A DNA stretch of 64,000 nucleotides from Xanthoparmelia taractica (lineage: Eukaryota > Ascomycota > Lecanoromycetes > Lecanorales > Parmeliaceae). The notes under the pieces are model-generated. The model was given only the letters and a program-made list of their open reading frames with translations. It had not been told where the DNA came from and searched no databases. The stretch is from the NCBI GenBank assembly GCA_033085395.1, contig JANQBS010000018.1:240398-304397 (forward strand), given 5' to 3'. This document shows, one piece after another, positions 1 to 12,962 of this stretch (position 1 is its first letter; every line of letters starts with the position of its first letter). The translations under genes were made by a program, and so were the position numbers.

Positions 1-1102
1 GAATTCAGCCCGCGCCGTCACTGCGGACGGGACATTGTCACATTGCATTAGGTACCGCTGTTTAGCGAGGATAGAGGGACCCACGCTCCCCCTTATAACA
101 CGATGTTCAGCTCCTGCAAGTAATAGAAAGGGATAGGGTACGCTACTAGTCCTAAAGGCTGATCAATGACACAATGTAACCAACATGCCTCATGAAGTGA
201 TCTACGTCTTCAAAGTAAGCCAGTCCACTATAACAACATTAGTCACCGTCATGCCATCTTCGAGGCCTCCTAAGCCGATTCATTACCAAACCCAAACTTG
301 CAGGGAGCACAGCAACGTCGACAGGCGATGGCCGCGAGCTTTCTCAAGGACGAATAACGACTACAAAATCGAAGAGCTGAAAGAAAGTCCAAATAATGTC
401 AAAAGAAAAAAGCCTCGAGAGCAATGTATATCAAGGCGCAGAAATAATTCAACCTGCGTAAAAGAACACAACAACTGACGGAGATGGATTGGTGGACCAC
501 CTAATCACTTGGCTTACTTCAAACTTTGTATGAGTTCTTGCAACAAGGTGCGCGGGGAGAACAGACGTACTCTAAGTAGAAGTCAAATACGATTAGATAC
601 GGCGATTGACTTCTGCTTTACTCGTAGTCCCGTCGTGGCCGTCGATGGTCGAATTTTACAAAAATACTCGCGTCCCTTCTGGCGGTAGCAGCGTCTTGCC
701 TTGCCAAGTATCTGATTACAGACACGGGGTGACACAGGCACATAACTTTAACTTATCAATCACCAGGTTCCGGGAAGAGAGTTCTCTATCTCTTTCCCTT
801 GCTTTCCCAAAGCCTCTCCCTGATGGCAGCTTCTACAGATAATCTTTGTAGAGCTTCAAGTTCTACGACTTGAGATGTTGAGAATTTACTAATTAATATT
901 GGTTCCCTGAATCCTATTAGATGTTTTGGCTATAGTACAAATTTGAGAATGGAGGAGCTTGCAATCTCCAAAGAGTTCTCATACAGCCTCGTGAACTATT
1001 CAGGTTTGGACTATATACCCAGGAGCAAGCCATTTGACTCACGTTCTCAGATCAATAAATATATGGCAGTCAGAATGTAAGCAAAACGTAAGAGGCACAG
1101 CT
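1..1102. other. No recognisable gene
   Basis: Only short reading frames without family resemblance are present, for example 185-478. No repeat or RNA gene was recognised. The right part is the 3' flank of the ceramide synthase gene. Confidence 0.5.
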
Positions 1103-2553
1103 TCAACTCTCCTTCTTCCTTTTAACCACAGCTTCGGTATTGGACTCCGGCGCTTGGCCATTAGCGACCCTACCATTCGCTTTCTTGTGCTTCCCCTCAT
1201 GCTCAGCTGTACTGAGCTGCCCACGCTCGCCGTCTTTCTCTCCTTCCGACTCTTCGTCGTCACTCCGAACATCCTTCAAGATCTTGGCAAAAGCAATGTT
1301 ATAAGCAACTCTTACTATGAAAAACAGCCAGAGCAGGTTAATGCTCTGCAAGCAGGCAAGTAGCGCGAAGGTTATGTACTGACTGATCCAGCATTTGTAC
1401 TGTTGGGTTTCCCAGTTGAGCTCGAAAGGGCCAACTGTGCGGAATTCCGTGAGTGTTGCATACAGAATCACGAGGTTGATGTAATGTCGTAGGTAGGTCC
1501 AGATGGCCATGAAAAGGGAAAAGTAAGGGACAATTAGCGGGGAGTTTGTGTAGTTGAGAGTTTTGGACGTCTTTGCGATAGACATGTCAGTTTCTCGAGG
1601 ACCCTGGAGAATGGGCTTGACTTACCGCGAGAAAGAAGTCGCTGATGTCGTGGGTAATGTAGACCGCCAATCCCATGTATGTGAAATGGAACCTGTAACT
1701 CAACCCAATCAACGCCAGCGTCACAATGTGATGGCCCACTAGCTCTTTGAAATCCTTCCTTGGTTTTTCCAATTGGAGACATAATACAATGGCTTGCTGC
1801 GCCCAATAGCTGGCCTGCAATAAGTAATACGCCTTAAAGACTCCGTCGTGGCTTCGGTGTGGAAATCCTTCGAACATGGCCGCCGTATTAAAATACCACA
1901 CAGGAGTTTGGCTCATCACATAGAGTCCCAGCGGTCCAAATACGGCAAAGTACATGGCAGTGTAGACTTGTTCCATGAAGCGGTTCTGCTTTGAGCGCGA
2001 GCGGATGCCGTAGCGCAAGGCCATTGGGCGGATGAGTCGCTGCATGAGGAATTCGCGGGTAAAGGAGAGAACAACGATGTAGAAGGCCACAAAGGCCAGG
2101 TCTTTGGGTCCTTTGCCGTAGTAGATTGTGTCACTGTCATGTCGGGCGTGGTAGGGAATGAAATGGTGGTCAGAAGGGAGAGCGTAGGATAGGAAGATAG
2201 CGTTGTGAAGAGGATTTGAAGGGTTTGGATTGACGGCATAGGCGGAGAGGATGAGGATCATGATGATGAGAGGGTTGATCCATGTGTGCCGAAAAGAGAA
2301 GGTTTTCCATCGCCGCAGGATAGACTTGGCTTTCCGTCGTTTGGAGAAGGGGCGGGAGTTTTTTGTTTGAGAGTTCCGCTGAAGGAAAGAGTCAGTCAAA
2401 TTGTAGAATCTAGCATTATGGGTGAGTGCATACTGGTGTCAAAGGAGGAGAGTTAAAGGTGGGTGTAGGTTCGAGGGTGGAGAGAGCTGAAGCCCCTGTA
2501 TCTCCTGGAAGCTCAGCTCCTAGGCCGCTTGATTTCCGTCGTTGGCGTGGCAT
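1103..2553 (-). CDS. lag1: Ceramide synthase, Lag1/Lac1 family (TLC domain)
   Basis: Acyl-CoA-dependent ceramide synthase of the ER membrane, joining a fatty acyl-CoA to a long-chain base. I read three exons: 2553-2434, 2378-1626 and 1570-1103 (446 aa). Both introns are 55 nt: gtatgc...cttcag and gtaagt...caaag. Splicing restores the Lag motif core DFFLATSKTLNY across the second junction, which fixes that intron. The TLC domain spans roughly residues 130-370, with the conserved His-His pair near 256-257 and the D-I-S-D acidic pair near 284-287. Several hydrophobic segments are visible. The C-terminus has an acidic serine stretch (SDDEESEGE), a likely CK2 target, and ends in KKES, which fits a KKXX ER-retrieval signal. 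The start at 2553 adds a 40-residue hydrophilic first exon in frame. The family is certain; which of the usual two fungal paralogues (Lag1 or Lac1 type) is not. It diverges from palH. Confidence 0.9.
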
Positions 2554-3288
2554 CTTTCTCGGAGGGGTGAAGAGCTTGGGAAGCGTGTGTCATTACAAGG
2601 GCGAAACCATCTTATGAATTGGAAGAATGTCGTCGAAGCAATAATAATAATATTACAGTACGGTAACTTTTATTTCACCGGATGTCGCGTGCTTAAAACT
2701 AATGGGGAGCGAATTCAATGCTTATGTCCGATCCCGACTTGGCCGCTGACGTTTGGTTGCGCAGTGATGATCCCCCAAAACCACTTTGCACTTATAGGTA
2801 CGATCATGCAGATAACATTGGGATTCGATGTAATTAATGTAATCATGGCCGTCGCGAATAACTACAAATATCTTCAATACCTTACTCTCACTCAGTTCTG
2901 ATGGAAGATAGCGTTATGTTCATGTTCATGTCCATGGGCAAGAGCAGGCGCGGACATGGTCCCGTAACCCGGAGTAAACCCCTAAGGCTGCCGGCGCTAT
3001 TTCGGTACCTAGGTCCAAGTCAATGTCCGAGACCTGCTATCCATTCATTCCATTTCTTTACACACATGACTTACCACTAAAACGTTGAGTAGATATCTAG
3101 CTAGTCCGGGCACTGACTTATCATTATCTGCAACTGTTTTGTCAGCCTCCTGTCCGCCTACCTCCCTTAGATGACTGTTTCCATCCCCAGCCGCGAATCG
3201 AGCGTGACGATGAAGCGGTGCTCCAGAAACAGAAAACGCTGCCCGCGCTGACATTGGAAAACCTATGTTTTCCTAAGGTCAGCTCAGT
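2554..3288. promoter_or_regulatory. Divergent promoter region, ceramide synthase / palH
   Basis: This 735-base region separates two divergent start codons. One GCCAAG hexamer, the PacC core, lies on the minus strand at 2738-2743. One hexamer is expected by chance in a region this size, so it is weak evidence of pH control. Confidence 0.4.
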
Positions 3289-5280
3289 ATGAATGGAGTT
3301 CCACAAACAATTACCCCCCGCCAGATATGGGCCAATCCTACCTCGAGCAGCAGCCAGTTGCCTCATACCTGCCAACCCTACACACTCCCTTCTGGCGGCC
3401 AAATAAACATTGGAGCGGGGACAATCATCACACTGACACAAGCTGCCGGCTTCCAACCAGCCTGCTCTGCCTCAGCGGTTTCTGCACCCATCGATCCAGA
3501 GCAACCAGGATTTGACCCTGCCGTGCTGGACGGTCAGGACCCCTTCTACTCCTCGACAAATCCGCAGATATACGCAATCGCAGTGGTGACCATCGTCAGC
3601 TACATGCTACTCATCATACTATTCATCACACCGAGGACTTTCTTCGTTGGTGGTGCAGGAGGAGGAAGTGGCTTTCTTGGTTCAAGAGGCATGATCAGTG
3701 GGACCTATGGCACTAATTCCGTGATTGGGATTGGAAGCAGACCTTGGCTTCAGAAGTTAGCAGCTCTGACCGTTGCGATTTCATTGACCATTGTCACGGC
3801 AGATACCTTCGAGTTTGCACGCCACCAATACGAGGCCGGATACCAAGACGCAACAGAATTGACGATCAGAGTCATCAATGGAGTGGAAGTCCGTATTGCG
3901 AGGACCATCTCGGAAACATGCCTCTGGCTTGCGCAGGCGCAGACACTCATACGACTTTTTCCTAGGCATAAAGAAAAGCTCCTCATCAAGTGGTGTGCTT
4001 TCGCCCTCATCGTCATGGAGCTCATCTTTACCACCCTCAACCAGTTCGTTGTCGACGGCGCAAGAGACCCTTCACAGTCGTTTAACGATGCTATTCCGGC
4101 TATGAACTACCTCTTCGCACTTGCCTTGAATCTCTGCTATGGAACGTTTGTCATCTACTTCGCTTTACAGAAACGGCGTTTCGCTTTTTCCCATCCTCAG
4201 ATGCGCAATATGCCCCTAGTCGCTCTGCTGTCTCTTGCAGCTGTACTGATCCCGGTTGTGTTCTTCGTGGTCGATCTTTGTTCACCTGATATCTCAGGCT
4301 GGGGAAGCTATGTTCGATGGGTCGGCGCTGCGGCAGCGAGTGTGGTGGTGTGGGAGTGGGTTGAGAGAATAGAAGCTTTGGAGAGGGAAGAAAAGAAAGA
4401 TGGCATCCTTGGTCGCGAGATCTTCGATGGTGACGAGATGCTTGACGCTACCCCATCGTCGGATTCCAGCTGGCCAGGCCAGAAAAGGAGGGGCAGCAGA
4501 GATGGAAAACGGAGTGGAGGTCCCCGTGGCAGCATACGGACTGGTTGGGACGAAATGACAGTAAGAGCGAGACATATGGGCCGAGCGTGGCGGCTGCAAA
4601 ATCCAGGTCCTCGTCCTCCTACTGCCAAGGAAGTCCAAGGGAGGGATCGTAGTAGTTCTGCGAAACAGCAATGTCATCCCGCGAGACCGCTTCCAGTGGC
4701 ATCACCAGCAAGCAGAGCGGATTCCGGCAGCGTGGTAAGCACCGTCTACATGGTTCGGTACCATCCCGCTGGCGACCCTACTCCGCCAATAGAAGGAGAC
4801 CTCGAAACAAGATCGGACCATCGAGACGACCAGCCGGACTTGGACCTTGAACACGTGGAAGTCGCACCGAGTGGAAATCTTATCGTGAATGCACTCCAGT
4901 GGTTACCAAATCCTTTCAGGCGCCAGCGTACCACACCGCCTCCTGAGGTCGTCCGGGCCCTTGCAGTACAGTCACCTCAGCCTGCGCCCGTGCCCTCCAT
5001 GGATTGTGCGCACCAAACTAGCCTACTTGGGCGACTGCATTTCAAGAAGGGTCCAAAAGCCCCAGAATTGCAAAGACCTGTCATCGTTGTCCCTGCGCCG
5101 GCCCGTCCAACGGGCAGTTCTGGTGTTGAATTAGAAAACCTCGAGAGTGGGGACGAAGGCGAAGGGGCCACAGAGCGCAGTAGACCCACTTCGACGTGCA
5201 TGTCAACGGACAGAGATGCTGATTTACCACCGGATGCTGTTTTGAACGCAATCAATGTACCTCAACATACTCAGACATAG
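3289..5280 (+). CDS. palH: PalH/Rim21 ambient-pH sensor, seven-TM protein
   Basis: Plasma-membrane sensor of the Pal/Rim pathway, which at alkaline pH signals through the arrestin-like PalF and ESCRT proteins to PacC processing. It is a single exon of 663 aa. A lumenal/extracellular N-terminus of about 90 residues with Cys28 and Cys59 precedes seven hydrophobic segments at about 94-114, 153-172, 205-224, 232-252, 269-292, 308-331 and 341-358. The last is followed by the family-typical WVERIEALEREEKKDGILG and an FDGDEML segment. The C-terminal half (about 390-663) is hydrophilic, rich in Pro, Arg and Ser, and is the expected cytosolic tail. Length and topology fit fungal PalH. The ATG at 3289 opens the frame with no upstream exon required. 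I see no intron. Confidence 0.93.
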   Translation: MNGVPQTITPRQIWANPTSSSSQLPHTCQPYTLPSGGQINIGAGTIITLTQAAGFQPACSASAVSAPIDPEQPGFDPAVLDGQDPFYSSTNPQIYAIAVVTIVSYMLLIILFITPRTFFVGGAGGGSGFLGSRGMISGTYGTNSVIGIGSRPWLQKLAALTVAISLTIVTADTFEFARHQYEAGYQDATELTIRVINGVEVRIARTISETCLWLAQAQTLIRLFPRHKEKLLIKWCAFALIVMELIFTTLNQFVVDGARDPSQSFNDAIPAMNYLFALALNLCYGTFVIYFALQKRRFAFSHPQMRNMPLVALLSLAAVLIPVVFFVVDLCSPDISGWGSYVRWVGAAAASVVVWEWVERIEALEREEKKDGILGREIFDGDEMLDATPSSDSSWPGQKRRGSRDGKRSGGPRGSIRTGWDEMTVRARHMGRAWRLQNPGPRPPTAKEVQGRDRSSSAKQQCHPARPLPVASPASRADSGSVVSTVYMVRYHPAGDPTPPIEGDLETRSDHRDDQPDLDLEHVEVAPSGNLIVNALQWLPNPFRRQRTTPPPEVVRALAVQSPQPAPVPSMDCAHQTSLLGRLHFKKGPKAPELQRPVIVVPAPARPTGSSGVELENLESGDEGEGATERSRPTSTCMSTDRDADLPPDAVLNAINVPQHTQT

Positions 5281-6699
5281 CCATACCGTCTTTACTCTCA
5301 GCGGGTCTCGTCCTCTGCTTTTCGTTTAGGCCGGAGTATTCTTACATTGGGGAACCGTATGAATGGAGAATCATCTGGGGCAAGTCGGTTGAATGGGCTC
5401 GGAGCTGGGTGGTCTCCGTAGGGAATGCTAACATTGAGCACCCAGTCGTTTCCATGATCGATTTTGGCACTTGAGTCATGACATTCCTACACATGGGCAT
5501 GACTGACAACAGAAATGTGATATCGACGATTCATGACATCTCGCGATGCGTATGTTAGATGACGTAGTTTGCTGAATACAAGCTTGACGGTGAATCTAGT
5601 CATGTTGTTGAGATACTCACTGGAGTATGTAGAGAGGATGAGGCCCCCAAGGGATAGTATTTCAACCATGGAACCAAAAGGGGTATTAAACATATCGTAC
5701 TGTAATTTAACATTAAGATATACCCGACTAGTGTCTCCATAATAATCGATCGCTATTGAAATGACTTGAAGTGTACAAACGTAAGTGACGACGGGTCTTG
5801 ACAAGCACCCTGAAGGAGCTTTCTTGTGAGAGCCGTTATGACAATGTAGTATAAGGTATTCTTTCAGGCTCCCTGAGGCTTGCCCTTTTCATCAGCCGGA
5901 CTAGACGGCCATCACGCCTTGCCTAGCTGATAGAGGCGAGCTCGCGAAACGAGGCGACGACTATCTTTGCACAATGGATTTAAGCAGGATATGGACAAAT
6001 CGACGAATATGTTGTGGAAGTACTTGATCTGATTATTGAGCAGAAGAGACAGTTGGTCAGCTGCATCATGCCCCGTAATTGCAGAGTTGGAGCTTGCGTA
6101 CTTGGTTGGTAATACCTTATGAAGCACCTGGTATCATTTTTTGAGATTTCAAATCAAACCGAATTATTTTGGCATGCTGGTTGATTACAATCGCGCGATT
6201 GAATACAGTACGCACCTAGTTACTCATCATCAGCCTACTGTATAAGAAGGATAGCCTGGGCCGAGAGTAAGTTCCTGAGGTAGGGGCTTGTGGTCAGCGC
6301 GGACACTTGGTAATCAACTTTACAAGGGAAGGTTACTTTCTATTGGGGCATACTTTACTTCTACCCTCACGCTCATTCAGAAGTACCCCTGACGATAAGA
6401 TTTTGCATGCAAAGACGATTGGTTCGATATTCAGCTTCACTTCTTGAATTTAGGATTTGGAGGATTCTGAGTAGCACATTGTTGTTGTACTCCTACCTAT
6501 CGCGTAAAATCGAAAAAAAGTGTACTATATTTTGTAAGCCTTTCGTGGCACAGCGCTGCGGCTGATATCCTAATACATGTAGGCATAAGCAGAGACGTCC
6601 ACTGTGAAATGCGCCGAAGTCGCAACTTATTCCTCTGGTTCTCATACCTCTACGGAATTTGACATCCCAACCACCGTGAGCATACAAAGGGCTACCGTC
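5281..6699. other. Intergenic, no gene seen
   Basis: Short minus-strand frames (5487-5804, 5912-6127) have no family resemblance. This is the 3' flank of palH and the 5' flank of the F-box gene. Confidence 0.5.
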
Positions 6700-8490
6700 A
6701 TGTCCGACCCAAGCATTATGAGCCACATGTTCATCAGCAGTTTTGGTGCCGGCAAGCACGAAAACGGCGCTTCCGTCCTACCACTACCGCTGAACCTGAT
6801 TGCTCTCATAATCTCATACGTATATATCGAGTATAAACCGGTTCATGGTTCAGAATGCTAACAGTCTCCATAGCTTGACCGACCTGCAGACCTCGCGCGG
6901 ACTTGTCGCACCTGTCGCGTATTCCATTATATCGGCCTCCCTCAACTTTACTCCAATGTCTCCTTACGTTCCTACGACTTCATACGCTACTCCGGCCGCG
7001 ATGGTCGGCCAGATGGCTGCGGCATGGCAAGCCCCTTCTCCATGGGACTGAATGGGTTGGTATCGAGAAATGTAGCTGGTTACGTGAAGAGTTTCGAGGT
7101 CTGCGGAGAGTGGAAAGAACATGCACTGGAAGAACATGCAAGGGTCGGGAGGGTGCCTGATGAGACCATGATGTTGAACTCGCTGGTGCGAGTAGCGGTG
7201 GAGAAAATGATGGTCTTGGACAGCTTCAGGTACTGCATGCAGGTCTTGGTCTCGAGCGAAACCGCTGACACCGAGTCTAGCTGGGCATTGAACATCAAAA
7301 TGATGCCGACCATATGGCAAGGACTTGCACAGCGAAAGTCACTTACGAAGCTTACAGTCAGATTTCCTTCAAGTCGCCATCCTCGACCCCTCACCCTTGT
7401 GCCCCCAATACCGAATCTGCAACACCTGAAGATCACCGATATAGACCCACTTTGTTACCCAGACGATATATCCCTACTTCTTCTCGGCTCAAAAAAGCTT
7501 CGTCATCTGAAGCTTCACTGGAGTTCTCGCATGCGGGAGGAAAGGGAACTCAGTACGCATGAATCCGCCTACTTTGGAAGATGTGCTACCGCCCAATACT
7601 CGATACCATTACAAACGATTGCCATACAGAATCTATACACCTATCATAATATCTCGGGGTGCAAACTATTTGATCACTCCATTGTGCAAGAAGTTACATT
7701 CATCAACAGCACCGGTGGACTCGGTGATGATCCCGGCACTGCCTTTGTGGACCAGCACAATTGGCAAAAGACCGACGACGATCCAACCCCGAACCTCAAG
7801 ATGCTTCGCGTCGATAAAGTCTCCCCTCAACAGTGCTCATTCATCGGAATGGTTGAGGGACTAGAAAGGCTCTACCTCATCGGTCCTCAGCCTCCCCAAA
7901 CACGCAGGTCCAAAGCCATGACGCCAAATGGTGGAACACCTCTACCAAACTCTCCCGCCTCTACCCACTCTTCTCCCAGCAGTATCGATAACCCCAATGT
8001 TATGGCCTTGAAGGAGGACTACATTGAAACCATAACGAAGAAACATGGCCGCACACTCAAGCACCTCCTGCTCCTACCACAATGGCGTCTCACAGACGAC
8101 GACATAGCCCTCATAGTGCGCAATTGCCCCAACCTGGAACAATTAGGTATTGGTGCCGAATACTGCAACTTTCAGCACTTACGCCTCCTCGTACCTTTCC
8201 TAACCAAACTCACGGCATTAAGGATCTTGAGCAGCCCGGATGATTCAAGTTTTGTAAACAGAATGCGCGAAATGGATGACCGAAGGATGCACGAGAAGAG
8301 GCTATCAGAGGAGACTGCAAAGTGGAATCTGAGTAAGCTGCAGTACATGGAATTGGGGGCGGAAGATTTGATATTTGAAATTGGCAAGAAGACGCAGGGA
8401 AAAGGGGGATTGCAAAAGGTGGTGAAGAAGAAAGCGTGGGAGCATGTGAAGGATATTGCTATTTGGGCGATGGACTGTCATGAGATATGA
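6700..8490 (+). CDS. F-box protein with LRR-like C-terminal region
   Basis: Probable substrate-recognition subunit of an SCF ubiquitin ligase; its substrate is unknown. Two exons, 6700-6819 and 6874-8490, give 578 aa. The 54-nt intron has donor gtatat, branch-like gctaac at 6857-6862 and acceptor ccatag. Splicing joins PLPLNLIALIISY to LDRPADLARTCRTC, a typical F-box at about residues 27-60. The rest contains spaced hydrophobic/Leu segments (LTKLTVRFPS, LQHLKITDID, LRHLKLHWSS, LEQLGIGAEY) like the irregular leucine repeats of fungal F-box proteins. A Pro/Ser-rich stretch falls near residues 390-410. The ATG at 6700 is the first in frame; no ATG lies further upstream in this open frame. It could be called simply a hypothetical F-box-domain protein; no orthologue name is justified. 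Confidence 0.75.
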
Positions 8491-11074
8491 CGTGAATCTA
8501 AGGGACCCGAGTATAGATTGGGCGTATATATAAGGGTTAAGGCTCTATGGAGGACTTTTGATTATGTGATACCATACCACTTAAACGGCGGCGGTTTGCT
8601 TCTTATCCAAGGATTCTTCTTTCTCGCCTTCCTTTCCCACCGCTAACACTGCGACACTCTTGTCTCTAGCGTGCCACGCGGAGTTGCGAATCCCTCTTCT
8701 TGTGGTTCAACTCACCTCTACAACAATCCATCTAACGATTGCGCATGCGAAACTTCGCTCGCAATATATCTACCACTGTCTCCGGCAGACAGCTAAACTC
8801 CTCATCACAAATTAAACACATCACCCCACTCATCAATCCACGTCACGCATATGCTTCTCTATACTGGAGAAAGAAAACCCCCCCCCCCGGCCCCCCCCGG
8901 GGCCGCGCACATCAAATGCAGCCAGCTGCAAGACATCCTTTGCCCTACGACCCTTTACCTTTTACCTCTCTCCCTCTCCGGGAAACGTCCAGTTTTTGAA
9001 ACCTCTCATCAGAACTTTTTTGCCACCGGAGGAATACTCGATCTTTAAAAACTACGTTACCTTATTTATCTTTTGTTAAAGAGAGGAACTATTGATATCT
9101 TTGGGTCATCTGCGAGATGGATGTTCGATACCTGGGGTAGGGGGTAGGAAGCCGGAGCAATATGTTGTAATTCTGGGTACCATGGAAACCAGTCCATGCG
9201 GCATTTGTGTGTTGGTTGGGGAATTGAGGAATGTGTCTCGCAGGGGGAGGGGTGGGGGGCTGGAGTGGGATGGATCACGTCAATGGCCACGCTTTTGAGG
9301 ACGGTGGACGAGGCGCTTTCTCCAAAGAATATCCAATACACATCTACTTTGCTCATCACATCTTCCCCCTCCCCACCCCCCCAACCTCCTTCCTTTGTTC
9401 GATTTACACTTTGCACAGCCGGAGCGGAGGGCATTAGGATCTCCAACTTTCGAGAAGAACGTTCGCTAAAGTACAAAGCAGGGATCTGGCTCCCGACGCA
9501 AATATCGTGCTTACTAGTAGTGTAGGGAAGCATGGTAGTGCGACAGTGTGTGCCTGGTGTGATCCTGCCGGGTGTTGGAGTCGAGAAGGACGGTGAGCAC
9601 TAATTTAAATTCAGTAAGTCATGGATCACCTATACTACTTGCTTAGATTCACTCGACCATTTCGTTCTAGTTCCTGGTCAATATTCGTCTGACTGGTCTG
9701 GATTGTTGTGCCTATACTTTACGCGGCCCTTGCAGAACGATCTGCTTTTTGGATATAATTTATTTCAAACAGTCGCTTGATCTTTCTTTTTTCCCTTACG
9801 GAAAAAGATTGAAAACGAAGGTCTATGATTTGCTATACAATCAGATTTCGCGGCTCAGCGTGAACAAGCAGAAAGCATTATCCCACTGAAATCTAATCAG
9901 CCAGCCTGTTCAATTCCATCCCTCTACAACCCAAAGACGGCATCCGTAAGACCGCCGACGGTCCTCTCAAATGCGCCAAAATACCTATAGGCAGCCGGTG
10001 GCCGACTTTTTAAGCAATATCAAGACTACAGACGGAGCTTCCGGAACAATGATATGGAAGGAGGCGGCGAATTGCCTCGAGAACGGGCCGGGTGATTATA
10101 TTGCCCGGCGTGAAGTGGCGCTGGCGGCGAAGATATCTTGCTTCGATACTTGCATGAAGGCTGTAATGGATACTATCTATGTGGTTGGAAGGTGTGCGAT
10201 TCTCTCCGTGCTCTTCCGGAATCTGCAAAATCGCGACGAGTTCGACGCTGTGGCACTGCATACAATGCCGATCAGCCTTTTGCGGATCTACTTGATACGG
10301 CCATGGTAGTGCCTATGTTCGAGGGAGGAAATGTTGGCATCAGACGGCGACACATGCAGTATTTGATGCTATCGAAGGACTATGGTGCTTAGGCATCGAC
10401 TTATGGACCGTCGAGATAGGCTCATAGGGAGCATAGCTAGCATATACTCACCCAAATGATTACAGCAAGAACCGCTAGCTAAAGAGGTTCACTAATGTGC
10501 CGTTTCCATTTCTCCACCAGCACAAGACCACTCAAACCCCCCCCCTTTCAAGCAACGAAGGTATCATGACAGCTTTGCTGCACTGCCTCTTTGAGCTGAC
10601 CGTAACAAGAGAATCGAATCGAGCCTCGTTCTGATCGGTATCCACAGACCCAGATACTTAAAGGCATCACAACCCTCCCTCTCGGACAAACACCGCAAGA
10701 TACTGAACTGACCGAGGTCTCCTTCTCAGCACGAGCTCTTTCACAAAGGAATCAAATATATGTGTGTATCACGATTGGGTATATATGCACCTACATACAC
10801 ATAATGCCCAAACGCAGCCATCAACACGCACAGAACCCTACCTCCCTCTTTCCCCTGCCCTTACCCGAACAACTTTTTCTCTTTCCTTTCTTTCACTCAC
10901 GAGTTCGACGCCCCACAACTTATCTTAACCTCCAACACACACACATTTATACGTGTCTTGGGTTACGTTACACTGGCGTCGAGATTAAAGTAAAATAGTT
11001 GATGCTATTTCACAATTGCCCTCCCACCACTATCCACCCTCCAAACCCCTCCTTCTTCGTTCCTTTACAAAGAC
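8491..11074. other. Intergenic, low-complexity tracts
   Basis: No convincing gene. An 11-C run, GG and an 8-C run followed by GGGG lie at 8878-8902. C- and T-rich tracts are near 9370-9390 and 10540-10550. Frames at 9066-9533 and 9971-10309 resemble nothing known. The right end is the 3' flank of the transporter. Confidence 0.5.
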
Positions 11075-12827
11075 TCAACCTCTCACTTCCTGCGGGTGAA
11101 CATTGGTATCACTCCCGCTCCTGTCCCCCCCTTCATGCTCATACTGCGCCATCTTCTCCTGATCCACATCCCCCTGCTCCAGCAACATGGCCTTCCGCGT
11201 CACAATGTGCGTCTTCCACGCCGGTGTTCCTATATACTTGGGTCCCAACGGATCCGTAAACATATCCTCCACCTCCTCCAGCGTCTTCCCCGCCGTCTCC
11301 GGGAACGCGAACAAGACGTGCACAAACATTGCCAAGTTGAAGATGCCAAAGACGATGTAAGTTTGCCACTTTATGTTTACAAAGGCGGGCGGGACGAAAT
11401 AGCCGAGGGCGAAATTGAAGGCCCAGTTGGCTGAAGTGGCGAGCGCGACGGCTTTGCCGCGTACGCGCAGAGGGTAAAGTTCTGGGGGGTAGATCCAGGA
11501 GACGGGGCCCCAGGTGGGGGCGTAGGAGGCGACGAAGAGATAGGAGCAGGCGATGACGGCTTTGGATGGAGGGCCGGAGATGGACCAGGAGGCCTCGGGG
11601 GTGTTGTCCACGCCCTGTGGGCCGGCGTAGTGGCCGTATGACTTCAAGAGCCCGCCGTTTGCGAACATCCACGTCATCATGCCCAAGGCGCCGAAAAGCA
11701 GGGTTGGCCGACGACCCCAACGGTCGACGAAGAGGAGGGCGGGGACGGTGAGAACGACATTGATTACGTATTGGATGCTTGAGGAGACGAGGAGATTGTT
11801 ACCTGACAGGCCGGCCATGGCGAAGACATAAGTTATGTAGTACATCATAACATTCATCCCTGTTAATTGAGACCAGATCTGCGTGAAGACGCCGATATGG
11901 GTTCTGTAGATCATATTTGGCTTGAAGAGCTCCAGGAACGAAGCGTCGGCGTTGTTGCGTTCGAATTCGCACATCCTCTTGATGTCTTCGTACTCTTGGA
12001 TAACGAAAGGACTATTCGGGTCGCCCTTTCCGTGCACGAGGGTGAGAACGGCATGGCAGTCTTCCCAGCGATCTTTGCGCGCGAGCCAGCGGGGTGATTC
12101 GGGGAGAAAGCACATGCCGATGAAGAGTAGGATGGCTGGGACCATTTGAACACCCCATGGGACACGGAACGCGGCGGTGCCATCGATTTTGGAGCAACCA
12201 TAGGATATGTAGAACATAATCATGATGCCCCAGGTGATTGCCCATTGTTGAGCCCCAACGAGACGACCTCGCTTGCTTGGTGGAGCCAATTCGGATATGT
12301 ACACGGGGACTTGGGCCGAGCAGATGCCGACGCAGAGACCGTTTATGAAGCGGCCGACCACCAACATGCCGATATTCTGGGACGCGCAAACGATGATAGA
12401 GCCGACGACCCTGTCGACGCGTTCATTAAACCAATTTTTTGATGCTGATGTCTGCATATACTCGTCTTACCAGATACATGAGCCAACCATGATAGAGGTC
12501 TTTCGACCAAACATATCAGAAAGAAAACCCGAGAACAAAGCAGCGAGCCATGACCCGCCAGCCATTGAAGCGGTGATGCCGCCTTGGACGCTAGACCTTG
12601 GACCAGTGCACTCGCTTTTGGTGGCAGGCGTTGGGCCTTGGTTAAAGTAGCATTTGTATTGCGGTGTGCCGATAATGGCAGACATAGAAGAGATATCAAA
12701 ACTGCATTGAGTCAGCGTCTGAAATTTCTGTATTTGGGCGTTCAGTTGTCGATGGCACTGCGTACCCAAACAGACCACCACCAACGATGGCGATGGCCGA
12801 GATAACGTAAACGTTCCCTATCGCCAT
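11075..12827 (-). CDS. MFS sugar transporter (hexose/STL1-like)
   Basis: Proton-coupled sugar transporter of the major facilitator superfamily, in the plasma membrane. Three exons, 12827-12766, 12701-12471 and 12410-11075, give 542 aa. The introns are 64 nt (gtacgc...aatgcag) and 60 nt (gtaaga...cgacag). Splicing restores the family start GGGLFGFDISSMS and the TM2-TM3 segment SCIWVVGSIIVC. Sugar-porter signatures are present: GRFINGLCVG with PVYISELAPP, PESPRWL near residue 201, QLTGMNVMMYY, DRWGRRP, and PETAGKTLEEVEDMF near the C-terminus. Twelve hydrophobic segments are expected and are visible in outline. The C-terminal tail of about 60 residues is hydrophilic. The substrate cannot be assigned from sequence alone; glucose, xylose, quinate or glycerol are all possible for this subfamily. 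Confidence 0.88.
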
Positions 12828-12962
12828 TGTGAAGACCACTTCGGATGATCTACCATACAGGGAGGAGAGACGGAGTTAGAATGAAGTGATATCGAAAGAA
12901 TTGGGGCTCGACGGCTTGATATACGGTACACAGCTAGTCAGACGGAGCTACCTAAACCCCTC

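Noticed and set aside
2738..2743. PacC-like GCCAAG in the palH promoter
   Set aside because: A single hexamer is expected by chance; no second site in a useful arrangement was seen.
8739..8999. Plus-strand frame crossing the C-rich tract
   Set aside because: Low-complexity translation without domain or splice support.
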